DNA from: a bacterium
GTDB lineage: Bacteria > Armatimonadota > Zipacnadia > Zipacnadales > Zipacnadaceae
DNA: 64,000 nt
Direction of reading: 5' to 3'
NCBI GenBank assembly: GCA_030603495.1
Contig: JAUVXR010000011.1
Span: 1-64,000, forward strand
The notes below the pieces were generated by a model. That model did not search any database. It was not told the DNA's origin and worked only from the letters and a program-made list of their open reading frames with translations. A program made the position numbers and the translations under genes. Positions 57,431-64,000 of this stretch are shown one piece after another (positions within the stretch are counted from its first letter, which is position 1; each line of letters starts with the position of its first letter).

Positions 57431-57577
57431 ACATCATCCGTCCCGGTGTGGAGTTGGTCCCGCCGGTACTATTCACCAACCGGTGGGCTCTCACCTACCT
57501 GAGCTGACCTGGCCGCACGAGTAACCAAGGCAAAGTCTCGGCGTTCATCGGCGAAAGCCAAAGGAGAAGATGACCAA

Positions 57578-58243
57578 GTGAAAGATATTCCCATTCCTTG
57601 GCCTGAGAAAGGCGATGACCTGTTCAACGGGGAGGGTCATCGCTGGGAGTTCGCATGTTTGAATTTCACCCCCTACCAGTGGGACTTATATGCAGACGGC
57701 TATAAGCGCGCCGCAGATTTGCTCGTCGAACATGTTAAACATACAGGTGAAGATCAGGATACTTTGGTTTATCCCATAGTCTTTTCGTATCGACAGTATC
57801 TCGAACTACGGCTCAAAGAGCTCATTATCGGCGGCAGTCGACTTCTTGGCATTCCTGATGAGTTCCCCAATACTCATAACATCAATAAGCTTTGGCGACT
57901 ATGCAGGATAATACTAGAAAAGGTATGGCCTGAAGGTCCATGTGAGGCTCTATGCACAGTGGAAGAATGTATCGATCAATTCTCGAAGAAAGACCCCTGG
58001 TCAACGGCGTTCCGGTACCCCACCGATGTGCATGGTGACCCATCACTTCCTGGTCTGAGAGAAATCGATCTTGCAAACTTGTCAACGGTTATGGACAAAA
58101 TCTCGTCCCTACTTGAGGGCTCAAGTACAGGGATTTATGAGAATATGGAGGCCAAACGAGAGGGGGAGCAAATGGCAGAAGACTTTAGGCAAGAAATGGC
58201 ACAAGATATGGCGGAAGACTTCAGGGAAGAAATGGCGGAATAG
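57578..58243 (+). CDS. HEPN-like hypothetical protein with a repetitive acidic tail
   Basis: The 221-residue protein is not firmly assigned. 'VFSYRQYLELRLKELI' (about 68-83) and 'NTHNINKLW' (98-106) resemble the helix pair of HEPN-type or apparent abortive-infection proteins (recalled weakly). The C-terminal 24 residues form two 11-residue repeats, 'MAEDFRQEMAQ' and 'MAEDFREEMAE', probably an amphipathic helix. GTG 57578 is the start, 11 bases after GGAG. It lies isolated between thiD and gmhB, and the A/T-richer codon use hints at transfer. Confidence 0.5.
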   Translation: MKDIPIPWPEKGDDLFNGEGHRWEFACLNFTPYQWDLYADGYKRAADLLVEHVKHTGEDQDTLVYPIVFSYRQYLELRLKELIIGGSRLLGIPDEFPNTHNINKLWRLCRIILEKVWPEGPCEALCTVEECIDQFSKKDPWSTAFRYPTDVHGDPSLPGLREIDLANLSTVMDKISSLLEGSSTGIYENMEAKREGEQMAEDFRQEMAQDMAEDFREEMAE

Positions 58244-58319
58244 ACTATGCGGGAAATGAAAGAAGACATTCACTGATGGATAGCCACCCAACTCTATACC
58301 TACCGGGGAGCAGCAACTG

Positions 58320-58922
58320 ATGCGCCGCAAGCCGGCGATATTGCTCGATCGCGATGGAGTAATAAACATAGACGGGCCCGGCTATGTCGAGAGTTGGGAC
58401 GAGTTTCAGTTTTGTCCCGGTGCGCTGGAGGCTATTCGCAAGCTCACTGAGGCTGGCTGGGAGGTCTACGTCATCACCAATCAGGCAGGCATAGCCAAGG
58501 GCCTGTACTCAAAGCAGCGCCTGACGGATATTCACTGGCGCATGCTGCTGGAGATTGGCAAAGCAGGCGGACGGGTGCTGGGCATCCAGTTCTGCCCGCA
58601 TACTGACGAAGATGGGTGTGCCTGCCGCAAGCCCGAACCAGGGATGCTGCTTAAGGCCGCGGCCAAATGGGGCCTTGATTTGGCCCAGTCTTACTTCATC
58701 GGCGATTCGGCCCGTGATATTCAGGCCGGCGCCGCTGTCGGCTGCACTACCCTCTGGGTGCAGACTCAGTGCACCGACGAGCGTACCCGAAATCAGCGCG
58801 AGAAGATGGTTATCGCTCCTGATTATGAGGTTGAGGACCTGGCGGAGGCGGCCGAGATTATCTTAGGCCACGGCTGCCCGCCAAATGTGATCACTCAGTC
58901 TGGAGGAATGCAGCGATGGTGA
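58320..58922 (+). CDS. gmhB: D-glycero-D-manno-heptose 1,7-bisphosphate 7-phosphatase-like HAD hydrolase
   Basis: The 200-residue HAD phosphatase has 'ILLDRDGVINIDGPGYV' (nucleophile Asp10, Asp12), 'VITNQAGIAKGLYS' and the zinc loop 'FCPHTDEDGCACRKPEPGML' (Cys-His-Cys-Cys), which with 'YFIGDSARDIQAG' marks the GmhB/HisB-N subfamily. It would remove the 7-phosphate in ADP-heptose synthesis for LPS core. It overlaps the DUF362 gene by 7 bases. Confidence 0.85.
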   Translation: MRRKPAILLDRDGVINIDGPGYVESWDEFQFCPGALEAIRKLTEAGWEVYVITNQAGIAKGLYSKQRLTDIHWRMLLEIGKAGGRVLGIQFCPHTDEDGCACRKPEPGMLLKAAAKWGLDLAQSYFIGDSARDIQAGAAVGCTTLWVQTQCTDERTRNQREKMVIAPDYEVEDLAEAAEIILGHGCPPNVITQSGGMQRW

Positions 58923-60055
58923 ACCAACCAAAAGGCGACACTGTACACTCATCGGCGACGGATCAACTGCGTGGCAAGGTGGCCGCCGTCTGGGCGCGGC
59001 CGGAGACGGTGAGCGAGGATATCCAGCGCGTTATGGAGCTAGCGGGTTACACGGAAGCGCTGCCCGCTGGCGTTGATACGCTGCTCAAGATAAATATCTC
59101 CTGGCACCACTACTACCCGGCCTGCTCAACCACGCCCTGGCAACTCGACGGGGTGACCCAGGCAATGCGGCAGGCCGGCTGGAAACCCGAGCAGCTCATC
59201 CCTGCGCAGAATGCCACCGTCGTGGTTGACCCGAAGGTCGGCTCGGTCAACAACCACCTGGTCTCGGTGGCCGACAAGCATGGGCTGGAGTTTGTCTGGC
59301 TGTACGAACCGCCCGTGAAGTGGATTACTTACGAGCCCCAAGGCCACTTGCTCTGCCTGCCGGAGATCTTCCCCCAGGGCATCGAGATCCCGGAGATGTT
59401 CATCGGCAAGAGCGCTATCCATCTGCCTACCGTCAAGACTCACGTCTTCACTACCACCACCGGTGCCATGAAGAATGCCTTCGGTGGGCTGCTCAACAAC
59501 AATCGCCACCGATGCCACGGGCGCATCCATGAAAGCCTAGTGGACCTGCTGACCATCCAGCAGGAGATTCATCCCGGGCTGTTTGCGGTAATGGACGGAA
59601 CTATTGCCGGCAACGGGCCAGGCCCGCGCTGTATGATCCCGCACGTCAAGAATGTTTTACTGGCCTCAGCGGACCAGGTGGCGATTGATGCGATCGCCGC
59701 CAAGATAATGGGCTTCGATCCGATGAGCCTTGGTTACATCCGGCTGGCACACGAACGGGGGCTGGGTATCGGTGACCCCGGCGAGATTGAGGTGGTTGGT
59801 GACGAGGAGATCGCCAGCGAAAGCTGGGGCTTTGAGGTGGGGGACACCTTCGCCAGCCGCGGCCAGAAGTGCATCTATCACGGGTGCCTGAGGCCCTTGG
59901 AGAGTCTGCTGCTGCGGACGCCGCTGGTGCCGTGGTCGTATCTGGCTTCGCGCCTGTACCACGATGCCTGGTGGTTCCCGCGCATCGGTCGCAAGCGGGT
60001 GAGGGAGATCATCGAGAACACCGGCTGGGGCGAGCTGTTTAAGAAGTACGGATAG
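58916..60055 (+). CDS. DUF362-domain protein
   Basis: The 379-residue protein belongs to DUF362: 'LLKINISWHHYYPACSTTPWQLDGVTQAMRQAGW', 'HLPTVKTHVFTTTTGAMKNAFGGLLNNN' and 'FAVMDGTIAGNGPGPR', 'VLLASADQVAIDAIAAKIMGFDP' are typical. The family has no settled function and often accompanies ferredoxin-like proteins; no Fe-S motif is present here. ATG 58916 overlaps the gmhB stop by 7 bases, so the two are co-translated. Confidence 0.85.
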   Translation: MVNQPKGDTVHSSATDQLRGKVAAVWARPETVSEDIQRVMELAGYTEALPAGVDTLLKINISWHHYYPACSTTPWQLDGVTQAMRQAGWKPEQLIPAQNATVVVDPKVGSVNNHLVSVADKHGLEFVWLYEPPVKWITYEPQGHLLCLPEIFPQGIEIPEMFIGKSAIHLPTVKTHVFTTTTGAMKNAFGGLLNNNRHRCHGRIHESLVDLLTIQQEIHPGLFAVMDGTIAGNGPGPRCMIPHVKNVLLASADQVAIDAIAAKIMGFDPMSLGYIRLAHERGLGIGDPGEIEVVGDEEIASESWGFEVGDTFASRGQKCIYHGCLRPLESLLLRTPLVPWSYLASRLYHDAWWFPRIGRKRVREIIENTGWGELFKKYG

Positions 60056-60102
60056 CGGTGTTTGGAGGATGCCGGCTGTTTCAGCGGTACGACAGCATGC
60101 CT

Positions 60103-60774
60103 CTATGGGTTGTGAGGCTGAGGTGGCCGTACAGTGACGTATGGCTTGATCTTATCGAAGGTGTGCTGGCCGATGCCCTGGATGAGTTGCAGTTGGTAGA
60201 CGGTCTTGAATGGCCCGTAACGCTGTCGGTAGGCGATGATGCGCTGGGCCAGGACCGGGCCGATGCCCGGCACGCGCTCCAGATTGGCCTGGGTGGCGGT
60301 ATTGAGGTCAACTAGCAGCGGCGCGGGCGCGGCAGGCTTTATCGGCTGAGGGTGTGCGCTGGGTTGGACCGGTCTGGTGACAGGCTGCGGCTGTGGTGGC
60401 GGTTGGAGCGTAGGTGTAGGGAGCGGCTCAGGCTCGGGTTTATAGGGTACAGTCACCTTATCGCCGTCTGCCACCAGTGCGGCGAGGTTGGCCGCTTCGG
60501 TATCCGCCTCGGCAGCAAACCCGCCGGCCAACTCAATCACTTCATACACGCGCGTCCCCGGCTCCACCCGGTAGATCCCCGGACGATTCACCGCTCCGGC
60601 CACGTGCACCATCACTTGCGCGGCATCTTCCCCCTCGGCAGGCGGCTGGTAGAGCTGCTCTGCCGCCCGCACCCGGACCGTGTTGCGCGCGGAGAACAGG
60701 TAAACGCTGCTCCCTCCGAGCACCGCAATCGCCACCGCCAGGACTATCTTCTGCGCCGTCGTCAGTTCCAGCAT
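60103..60774 (-). CDS. comEA: ComEA-like helix-hairpin-helix DNA-binding protein
   Basis: The 223-residue protein has an N-terminal TM anchor ('IVLAVAIAVLGGSSVYLFSA'), an SLBB domain ('VMVHVAGAVNRPGIYRVEPGTRVYEVIELAGGF'), a Pro-rich linker and a C-terminal pair of helix-hairpin-helix motifs ('VDLNTATQANLERVPGIGPVLAQRIIAYRQRYGPFKTVYQL'). These are the ComEA features for double-stranded DNA uptake at the membrane. ATG 60774 follows GAGGAG; an upstream ATG at 60816 is less likely. It follows the large ATPase gene. Confidence 0.88.
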   Translation of the reverse strand: MLELTTAQKIVLAVAIAVLGGSSVYLFSARNTVRVRAAEQLYQPPAEGEDAAQVMVHVAGAVNRPGIYRVEPGTRVYEVIELAGGFAAEADTEAANLAALVADGDKVTVPYKPEPEPLPTPTLQPPPQPQPVTRPVQPSAHPQPIKPAAPAPLLVDLNTATQANLERVPGIGPVLAQRIIAYRQRYGPFKTVYQLQLIQGIGQHTFDKIKPYVTVRPPQPHNP

Positions 60775-60825
60775 GGGCGTCTCCTCGAAAAGCCATACTG
60801 GCTCTTCTTCGCACATCGAGGGTCT

Positions 60826-63438
60826 CTAATTTTTGTGGGCCTTCCCTAGTCTTTTGAAGTCTGCCTGAAGACCTCGGAGTTCTTCGAGGAATTCTTTCAA
60901 GTCGTCAATTTCTGGGGGAGCTGCTTGATAAATGTCACTGTGTGAGTGAGCCCGGATGAATCTCGACACCTTCCCATGCAGGGCGATTACCCGTTTGATC
61001 AGTCCCTTATCGTGGACCATCCCGTCGAGACTCTTGACATTTACCCTATCCTCAAACCGAGTGACTACCTCGTTCAGGATTCTGTAAATGATAAATGCCT
61101 CGAGGTGTGTTCGAGCAGCAGCAAACCCGTCTCTTATGGCTCGTTCCCGTTCCTCGCCCCGGCTATTCCGAGCACGTTCGTAGGCCCGTTCTACCTCAGT
61201 GAGTTTCCTGTAATCACGCTCAGTCGCTGGTCCAGCGTCATTCGAGACGGCCCCCGGTGTGCTGGTGTCCAGTTGCTCAACCCAGTGACAGCGGCAGTCT
61301 ATTGCGAGAGCCTCTGCCTCCCTCTTTAGGAAATAGCAGAAGTCGAGCGCATGTGTGAAGATGATCACTTGCCGGGTGGCTGCTTCCTTCGCAAGTCGCT
61401 TCGCAATTTTCTCCCTGTACTTGTGGTCGAGAGAGTTGACTGGGTCATCCAGGATAATACCTGCGCTTCGCTGGTTCTCATTGACCTCGGTCAGGAAGTC
61501 TGCCAATGCGGCAGCACATTGTTCGCCTTCGCTCAGCACCTCAGAGGGTTCACACTCTTGTTCCGCATTTAGCCCTAACCAGTGCTTGCCGCGCCCACGT
61601 TCTCCTTTTACTTCCACGCCAAGTGGCAATGGGCAGCCCAAGCGCTCTCGTTCGTGCCTAAATCGCTGCTTATAACTCTCGGTGACGAAACGTCTACTGA
61701 TTCTCTTGTGCTCATCGGTTACAGACTTTGTATTCAAGGCTTTCGTCTGCACTGTCTCGGCTGCGGCGGCGCTCCGGTGTTTGGCAACGAAGTCCTTAAC
61801 TCGCGACCTTATATCGGCGAGTCGTTTCCTATCAGATAGCTCTGTCTGTTCCGATTCAAGTTGTGTGAGCTTTTCCTCTACCGCTGTGGCATTTAGGTCT
61901 TCTATTTGCTCTGCGACTTGCTGGACTAAAGCGTCCAGTTCCTTCTTTTGCGGGGGCGGACTTACGGGTGGCTCTGCTATTGCGGCTCCCTCAAGCAAGC
62001 GAACTATGGCGCAACGTCGCACTTTCAATCTTGCCAGGCACTTGCGCACAGCGCGCAGTACCTGTGGATCGCGATCTTCGAGTAGTGCTGCGACCTTCTT
62101 GTCACTGCTAACCAGGTCAAACGTAAGTGCCGCTAGGGTCTCTTTGAGCTCCTGCACTCTATCGTTGGCTTTATTGAGAGCCTGTTCCGCGGATTCCTCC
62201 AGGTATTCCCAGTAAGCACTGACTAGCGTAATAGCTGTGTCTGACAATTCCTGTTGGCAGAACAAGCATATGTCGCCTTCAGCCGGATAGGGCTTGTCTC
62301 TGGCCTCCGCCTCTTCTGCTGCCAACTGTTGTGCCGTCTGGATGAATTGGCGCCATGTCTCCGTGCCCACTATATTCAATTCCGGACGGCTGAACTGCTC
62401 GACACCTAGCTTGTGCGCCGTAGAACGAGCTGAGGCCAACTCGCACAACGCTGCTCGCACATCAGTGAGGACATCATCTGATAACTTCGCCGCAAGGTCG
62501 CTTATCTTCTCGGACAGTTCTTGGTAGGCTACTTTCTCGGTCTGCAGCGCGGACTGCTGTTTGTCAATGCCCGACGCTCCGAGCCTGTCGATGTTCTTGC
62601 CAAGTAGCTCGATTCTCTTCTTTTCTTTTGGCGACAGCGTTGCGAGAGTCGCCAGCTCTGACAGATCAGTGTCACAGCCAAGAGTCCTGACGAAATTCGC
62701 TGCCTTAGTGTCGCCAGGGAAATCGTCTTGGAATTCGTTTTCTGGGCTATTGTCGCTAATGTAGGTCGCGAGCTTCTGGTCCAGCTCCCCTGTGATCAGG
62801 GAGCATAGGCGTCCGAAAACCGCTAGCGACGACGGCTCGAAGTCGAACTGAGACTTGGCGGTGACATGCAGCCGTGCCGCATCCGAGTCAAAGAAGCGAA
62901 AATGGCTCATCTCCGGGCAGGGCTGACCAGTTGTCCATGTGGTTATACATTGCTCTCCATCTTCATCTGCGAGCACGATCTCGGCGCCCTGTGGGCCCGA
63001 CTCTTGTTTGTATACGTTGGGGAGAACTTGACGCTGAGATCTACTGCTACCAGTGGCGGCTTCCAAGACACGTGCGTATCCCGATTTACCGGAGGCGTTG
63101 GCGCCGTAGACAATGGTAAGTGCCTTGCCAAAGCGAAGAACCTCCTTCTCTGGCAGTGCATTAACGTTTCTCAGACTGCGCATCTCGGCGAGCGTGAACC
63201 GAGCCTTGGGCACCCCCTCCTCCGCGCCCCCCGCCATCGTGAACACGTCGATCTCTGGAAGTTCTTCGGTGTCAGACAGCCCTTCATCGGCTAATAGCAG
63301 CCTGTACACTTCATCCACTTGCGCGTCCGACAGGGTTGCGTGCTCATTCAGAAGAGACACTGCGTGCTTTTGCCATCTTGGCAGGACGGATACCCATTTT
63401 TGAATGGCTTCTTCAAGAGTACACTCGTCCGTATCCAT
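60826..63438 (-). CDS. large zinc-hook ABC ATPase, RloC/AAA_13-like
   Basis: The 870-residue protein has Walker A 'GANASGKS' (112-119), a long coiled-coil arm with a zinc-hook-like Cys391-x2-Cys394 ('CLFC'), signature 'LSEGEQ' (635-640), Walker B 'IILDDP' (661-666), D-loop 'SLDH' and His696. It is thus an SMC/Rad50-type ATPase of the AAA_13 family. The C-terminal domain contains Arg776-x3-Glu780 ('RTHLE') and His809, the residue types of the PrrC/RloC anticodon-nuclease triad, with a similar Glu-to-His distance (29 versus about 32). ATG 63438 follows GGGGGGAG. It lies between leuS and comEA and may be a tRNA-targeting defence protein. Confidence 0.75.
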   Translation of the reverse strand: MDTDECTLEEAIQKWVSVLPRWQKHAVSLLNEHATLSDAQVDEVYRLLLADEGLSDTEELPEIDVFTMAGGAEEGVPKARFTLAEMRSLRNVNALPEKEVLRFGKALTIVYGANASGKSGYARVLEAATGSSRSQRQVLPNVYKQESGPQGAEIVLADEDGEQCITTWTTGQPCPEMSHFRFFDSDAARLHVTAKSQFDFEPSSLAVFGRLCSLITGELDQKLATYISDNSPENEFQDDFPGDTKAANFVRTLGCDTDLSELATLATLSPKEKKRIELLGKNIDRLGASGIDKQQSALQTEKVAYQELSEKISDLAAKLSDDVLTDVRAALCELASARSTAHKLGVEQFSRPELNIVGTETWRQFIQTAQQLAAEEAEARDKPYPAEGDICLFCQQELSDTAITLVSAYWEYLEESAEQALNKANDRVQELKETLAALTFDLVSSDKKVAALLEDRDPQVLRAVRKCLARLKVRRCAIVRLLEGAAIAEPPVSPPPQKKELDALVQQVAEQIEDLNATAVEEKLTQLESEQTELSDRKRLADIRSRVKDFVAKHRSAAAAETVQTKALNTKSVTDEHKRISRRFVTESYKQRFRHERERLGCPLPLGVEVKGERGRGKHWLGLNAEQECEPSEVLSEGEQCAAALADFLTEVNENQRSAGIILDDPVNSLDHKYREKIAKRLAKEAATRQVIIFTHALDFCYFLKREAEALAIDCRCHWVEQLDTSTPGAVSNDAGPATERDYRKLTEVERAYERARNSRGEERERAIRDGFAAARTHLEAFIIYRILNEVVTRFEDRVNVKSLDGMVHDKGLIKRVIALHGKVSRFIRAHSHSDIYQAAPPEIDDLKEFLEELRGLQADFKRLGKAHKN

Positions 63439-63473
63439 CGCTCCCCCCAATTCCTGCGGCCGACTGGCACAGA

Positions 63474-64000
63474 TCAGCCAACGACGATATTTATCAGCTT
63501 ATTGGGAACCGGAATGATCCGCTTGATCTGTTTGCCTTGGATGTGGCGCTTGACGCTCTCGGCTTGCAAGGCCAGCTCCTGGACTTTCTCCATATCTGTC
63601 CCGGCGGGCACCTGGATAGTGCCGCGCAGCTTGCCATTGACCTGCACAGCGATGGTAATCCGCTCCTCCGCTGCGATCTGCTCGTCAGCGACTGGCCAGG
63701 CCTGCTCGTAGGTGGTCGTGGGCAGGTCGAGGCGCTCCCACAGCTCATCGGCAATGTGCGGGGCCAGTGGCGAGAGCAGCAGCAGCAGGTTCTGCGCGGC
63801 CTCACTGAGCACCGCGCAGGAGGTGGCGTCATCAGGGCTGATCTGTTCAGCGAAAGGCAGAAGCTCGTTGACCAGCTCCATCAGGGCGCTGACCGTCGTA
63901 TTGAGCGCCATCTCTTCGATGTCCCCACTGACCGCCTGGATGGTTTGGTGAACCTTGCGGCGGGCGGCGCGCTGCTGTTCATTGAGCTGAGCGTCCAGAT
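63474..64000 (-). CDS. leuS: leucyl-tRNA synthetase, C-terminal part
   Basis: The frame is open to the window edge, so only the last 175 residues are here. They show the anticodon-binding helical domain ('LAPHIADELWERLDLPTTTYEQAWPVAD') and the C-terminal domain ('AVQVNGKLRGTIQVPAGTD', 'IPVPNKLINIVVG') of bacterial LeuRS. The gene starts beyond 64000. It ends 36 bases before the ATPase gene. Confidence 0.95.
   Translation of the reverse strand, partial: LDAQLNEQQRAARRKVHQTIQAVSGDIEEMALNTTVSALMELVNELLPFAEQISPDDATSCAVLSEAAQNLLLLLSPLAPHIADELWERLDLPTTTYEQAWPVADEQIAAEERITIAVQVNGKLRGTIQVPAGTDMEKVQELALQAESVKRHIQGKQIKRIIPVPNKLINIVVG

Overview
The window looks like chromosomal DNA (roughly 58% GC by eye) from an uncultured, free-living, diderm bacterium with an anaerobic or microaerobic lifestyle. 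Evidence for an outer membrane is a heptosyltransferase-type GT9 enzyme, a GmhB-type heptose bisphosphate phosphatase, a YjbH-like protein and a FecR/beta-barrel protein. Stalk-type (copper amine oxidase N-terminal) domains, FecR, CHASE2, PD40 propellers, sulfatase and Gfo/Idh/MocA genes together recall Armatimonadota-like or neighbouring candidate phyla. No rRNA is present, so the phylum is not settled.

Layout. 0-7 kb is a graveyard of carbohydrate-enzyme genes. A galactokinase-family gene has lost its ATP-binding centre. An aldehyde dehydrogenase has lost its front half and is joined in frame to an inositol-monophosphatase tail. DUF4838 and GH29 fucosidase genes lack their N-terminal halves. 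Intact genes in between are a GlmU-like beta-helix protein and an Ig-like lipoprotein. 7-12.4 kb carries an M28 peptidase/glutaminyl-cyclase-like lipoprotein, GT9, an ABC exporter pair and a TPR protein. 12.5-21 kb is housekeeping: tRNA-Ala, a NagB-like protein, a DegT aminotransferase, RelA/SpoT, ksgA, ispE, a MobA-like transferase, tRNA-Gln, prs and rplY. The usual prs-rplY-pth run is broken at 22-24 kb by an IS1595-type remnant and a PIN-domain module with a coupled 34-codon ORF.

27.4-38.1 kb is a signalling region. An ECF sigma factor is followed by a 781-residue anti-sigma-like protein (zinc finger, one TM helix, FecR, PDZ, TPR). Next comes a CHASE2 adenylate-cyclase-type protein overlapping a FecR/beta-barrel gene, then a stalk-domain protein and a large TPR membrane protein, with fragments of URO-D and polyprenyl synthase genes between them. 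38.6-43.1 kb encodes secreted proteins: a PD40 lipoprotein behind a structured leader, a small lipoprotein and a YjbH-like protein.

43.5-55.9 kb is an oxidative, nitrosative and metal stress island: rubrerythrin, sulfatase, cspA, Rrf2 regulator, ferredoxin, zinc-ribbon protein, Hcp, CopA, a 40-residue protein with nine cysteines, ArsR, SOD, two more ferritin-like proteins and a nitroreductase. 55.9-64 kb holds an RsmC-like methyltransferase, thiD, a HEPN-like hypothetical, gmhB, DUF362, comEA, a large RloC-like zinc-hook ATPase and the 3' end of leuS.

A palindromic REP-like repeat occurs four times between genes. The best candidates for something undescribed are the Cys-rich microprotein next to copA/arsR, the PIN module with its micro-ORF, the sigma/giant anti-sigma pair, the RloC-like ATPase and the structured leader at 39.6-39.8 kb.
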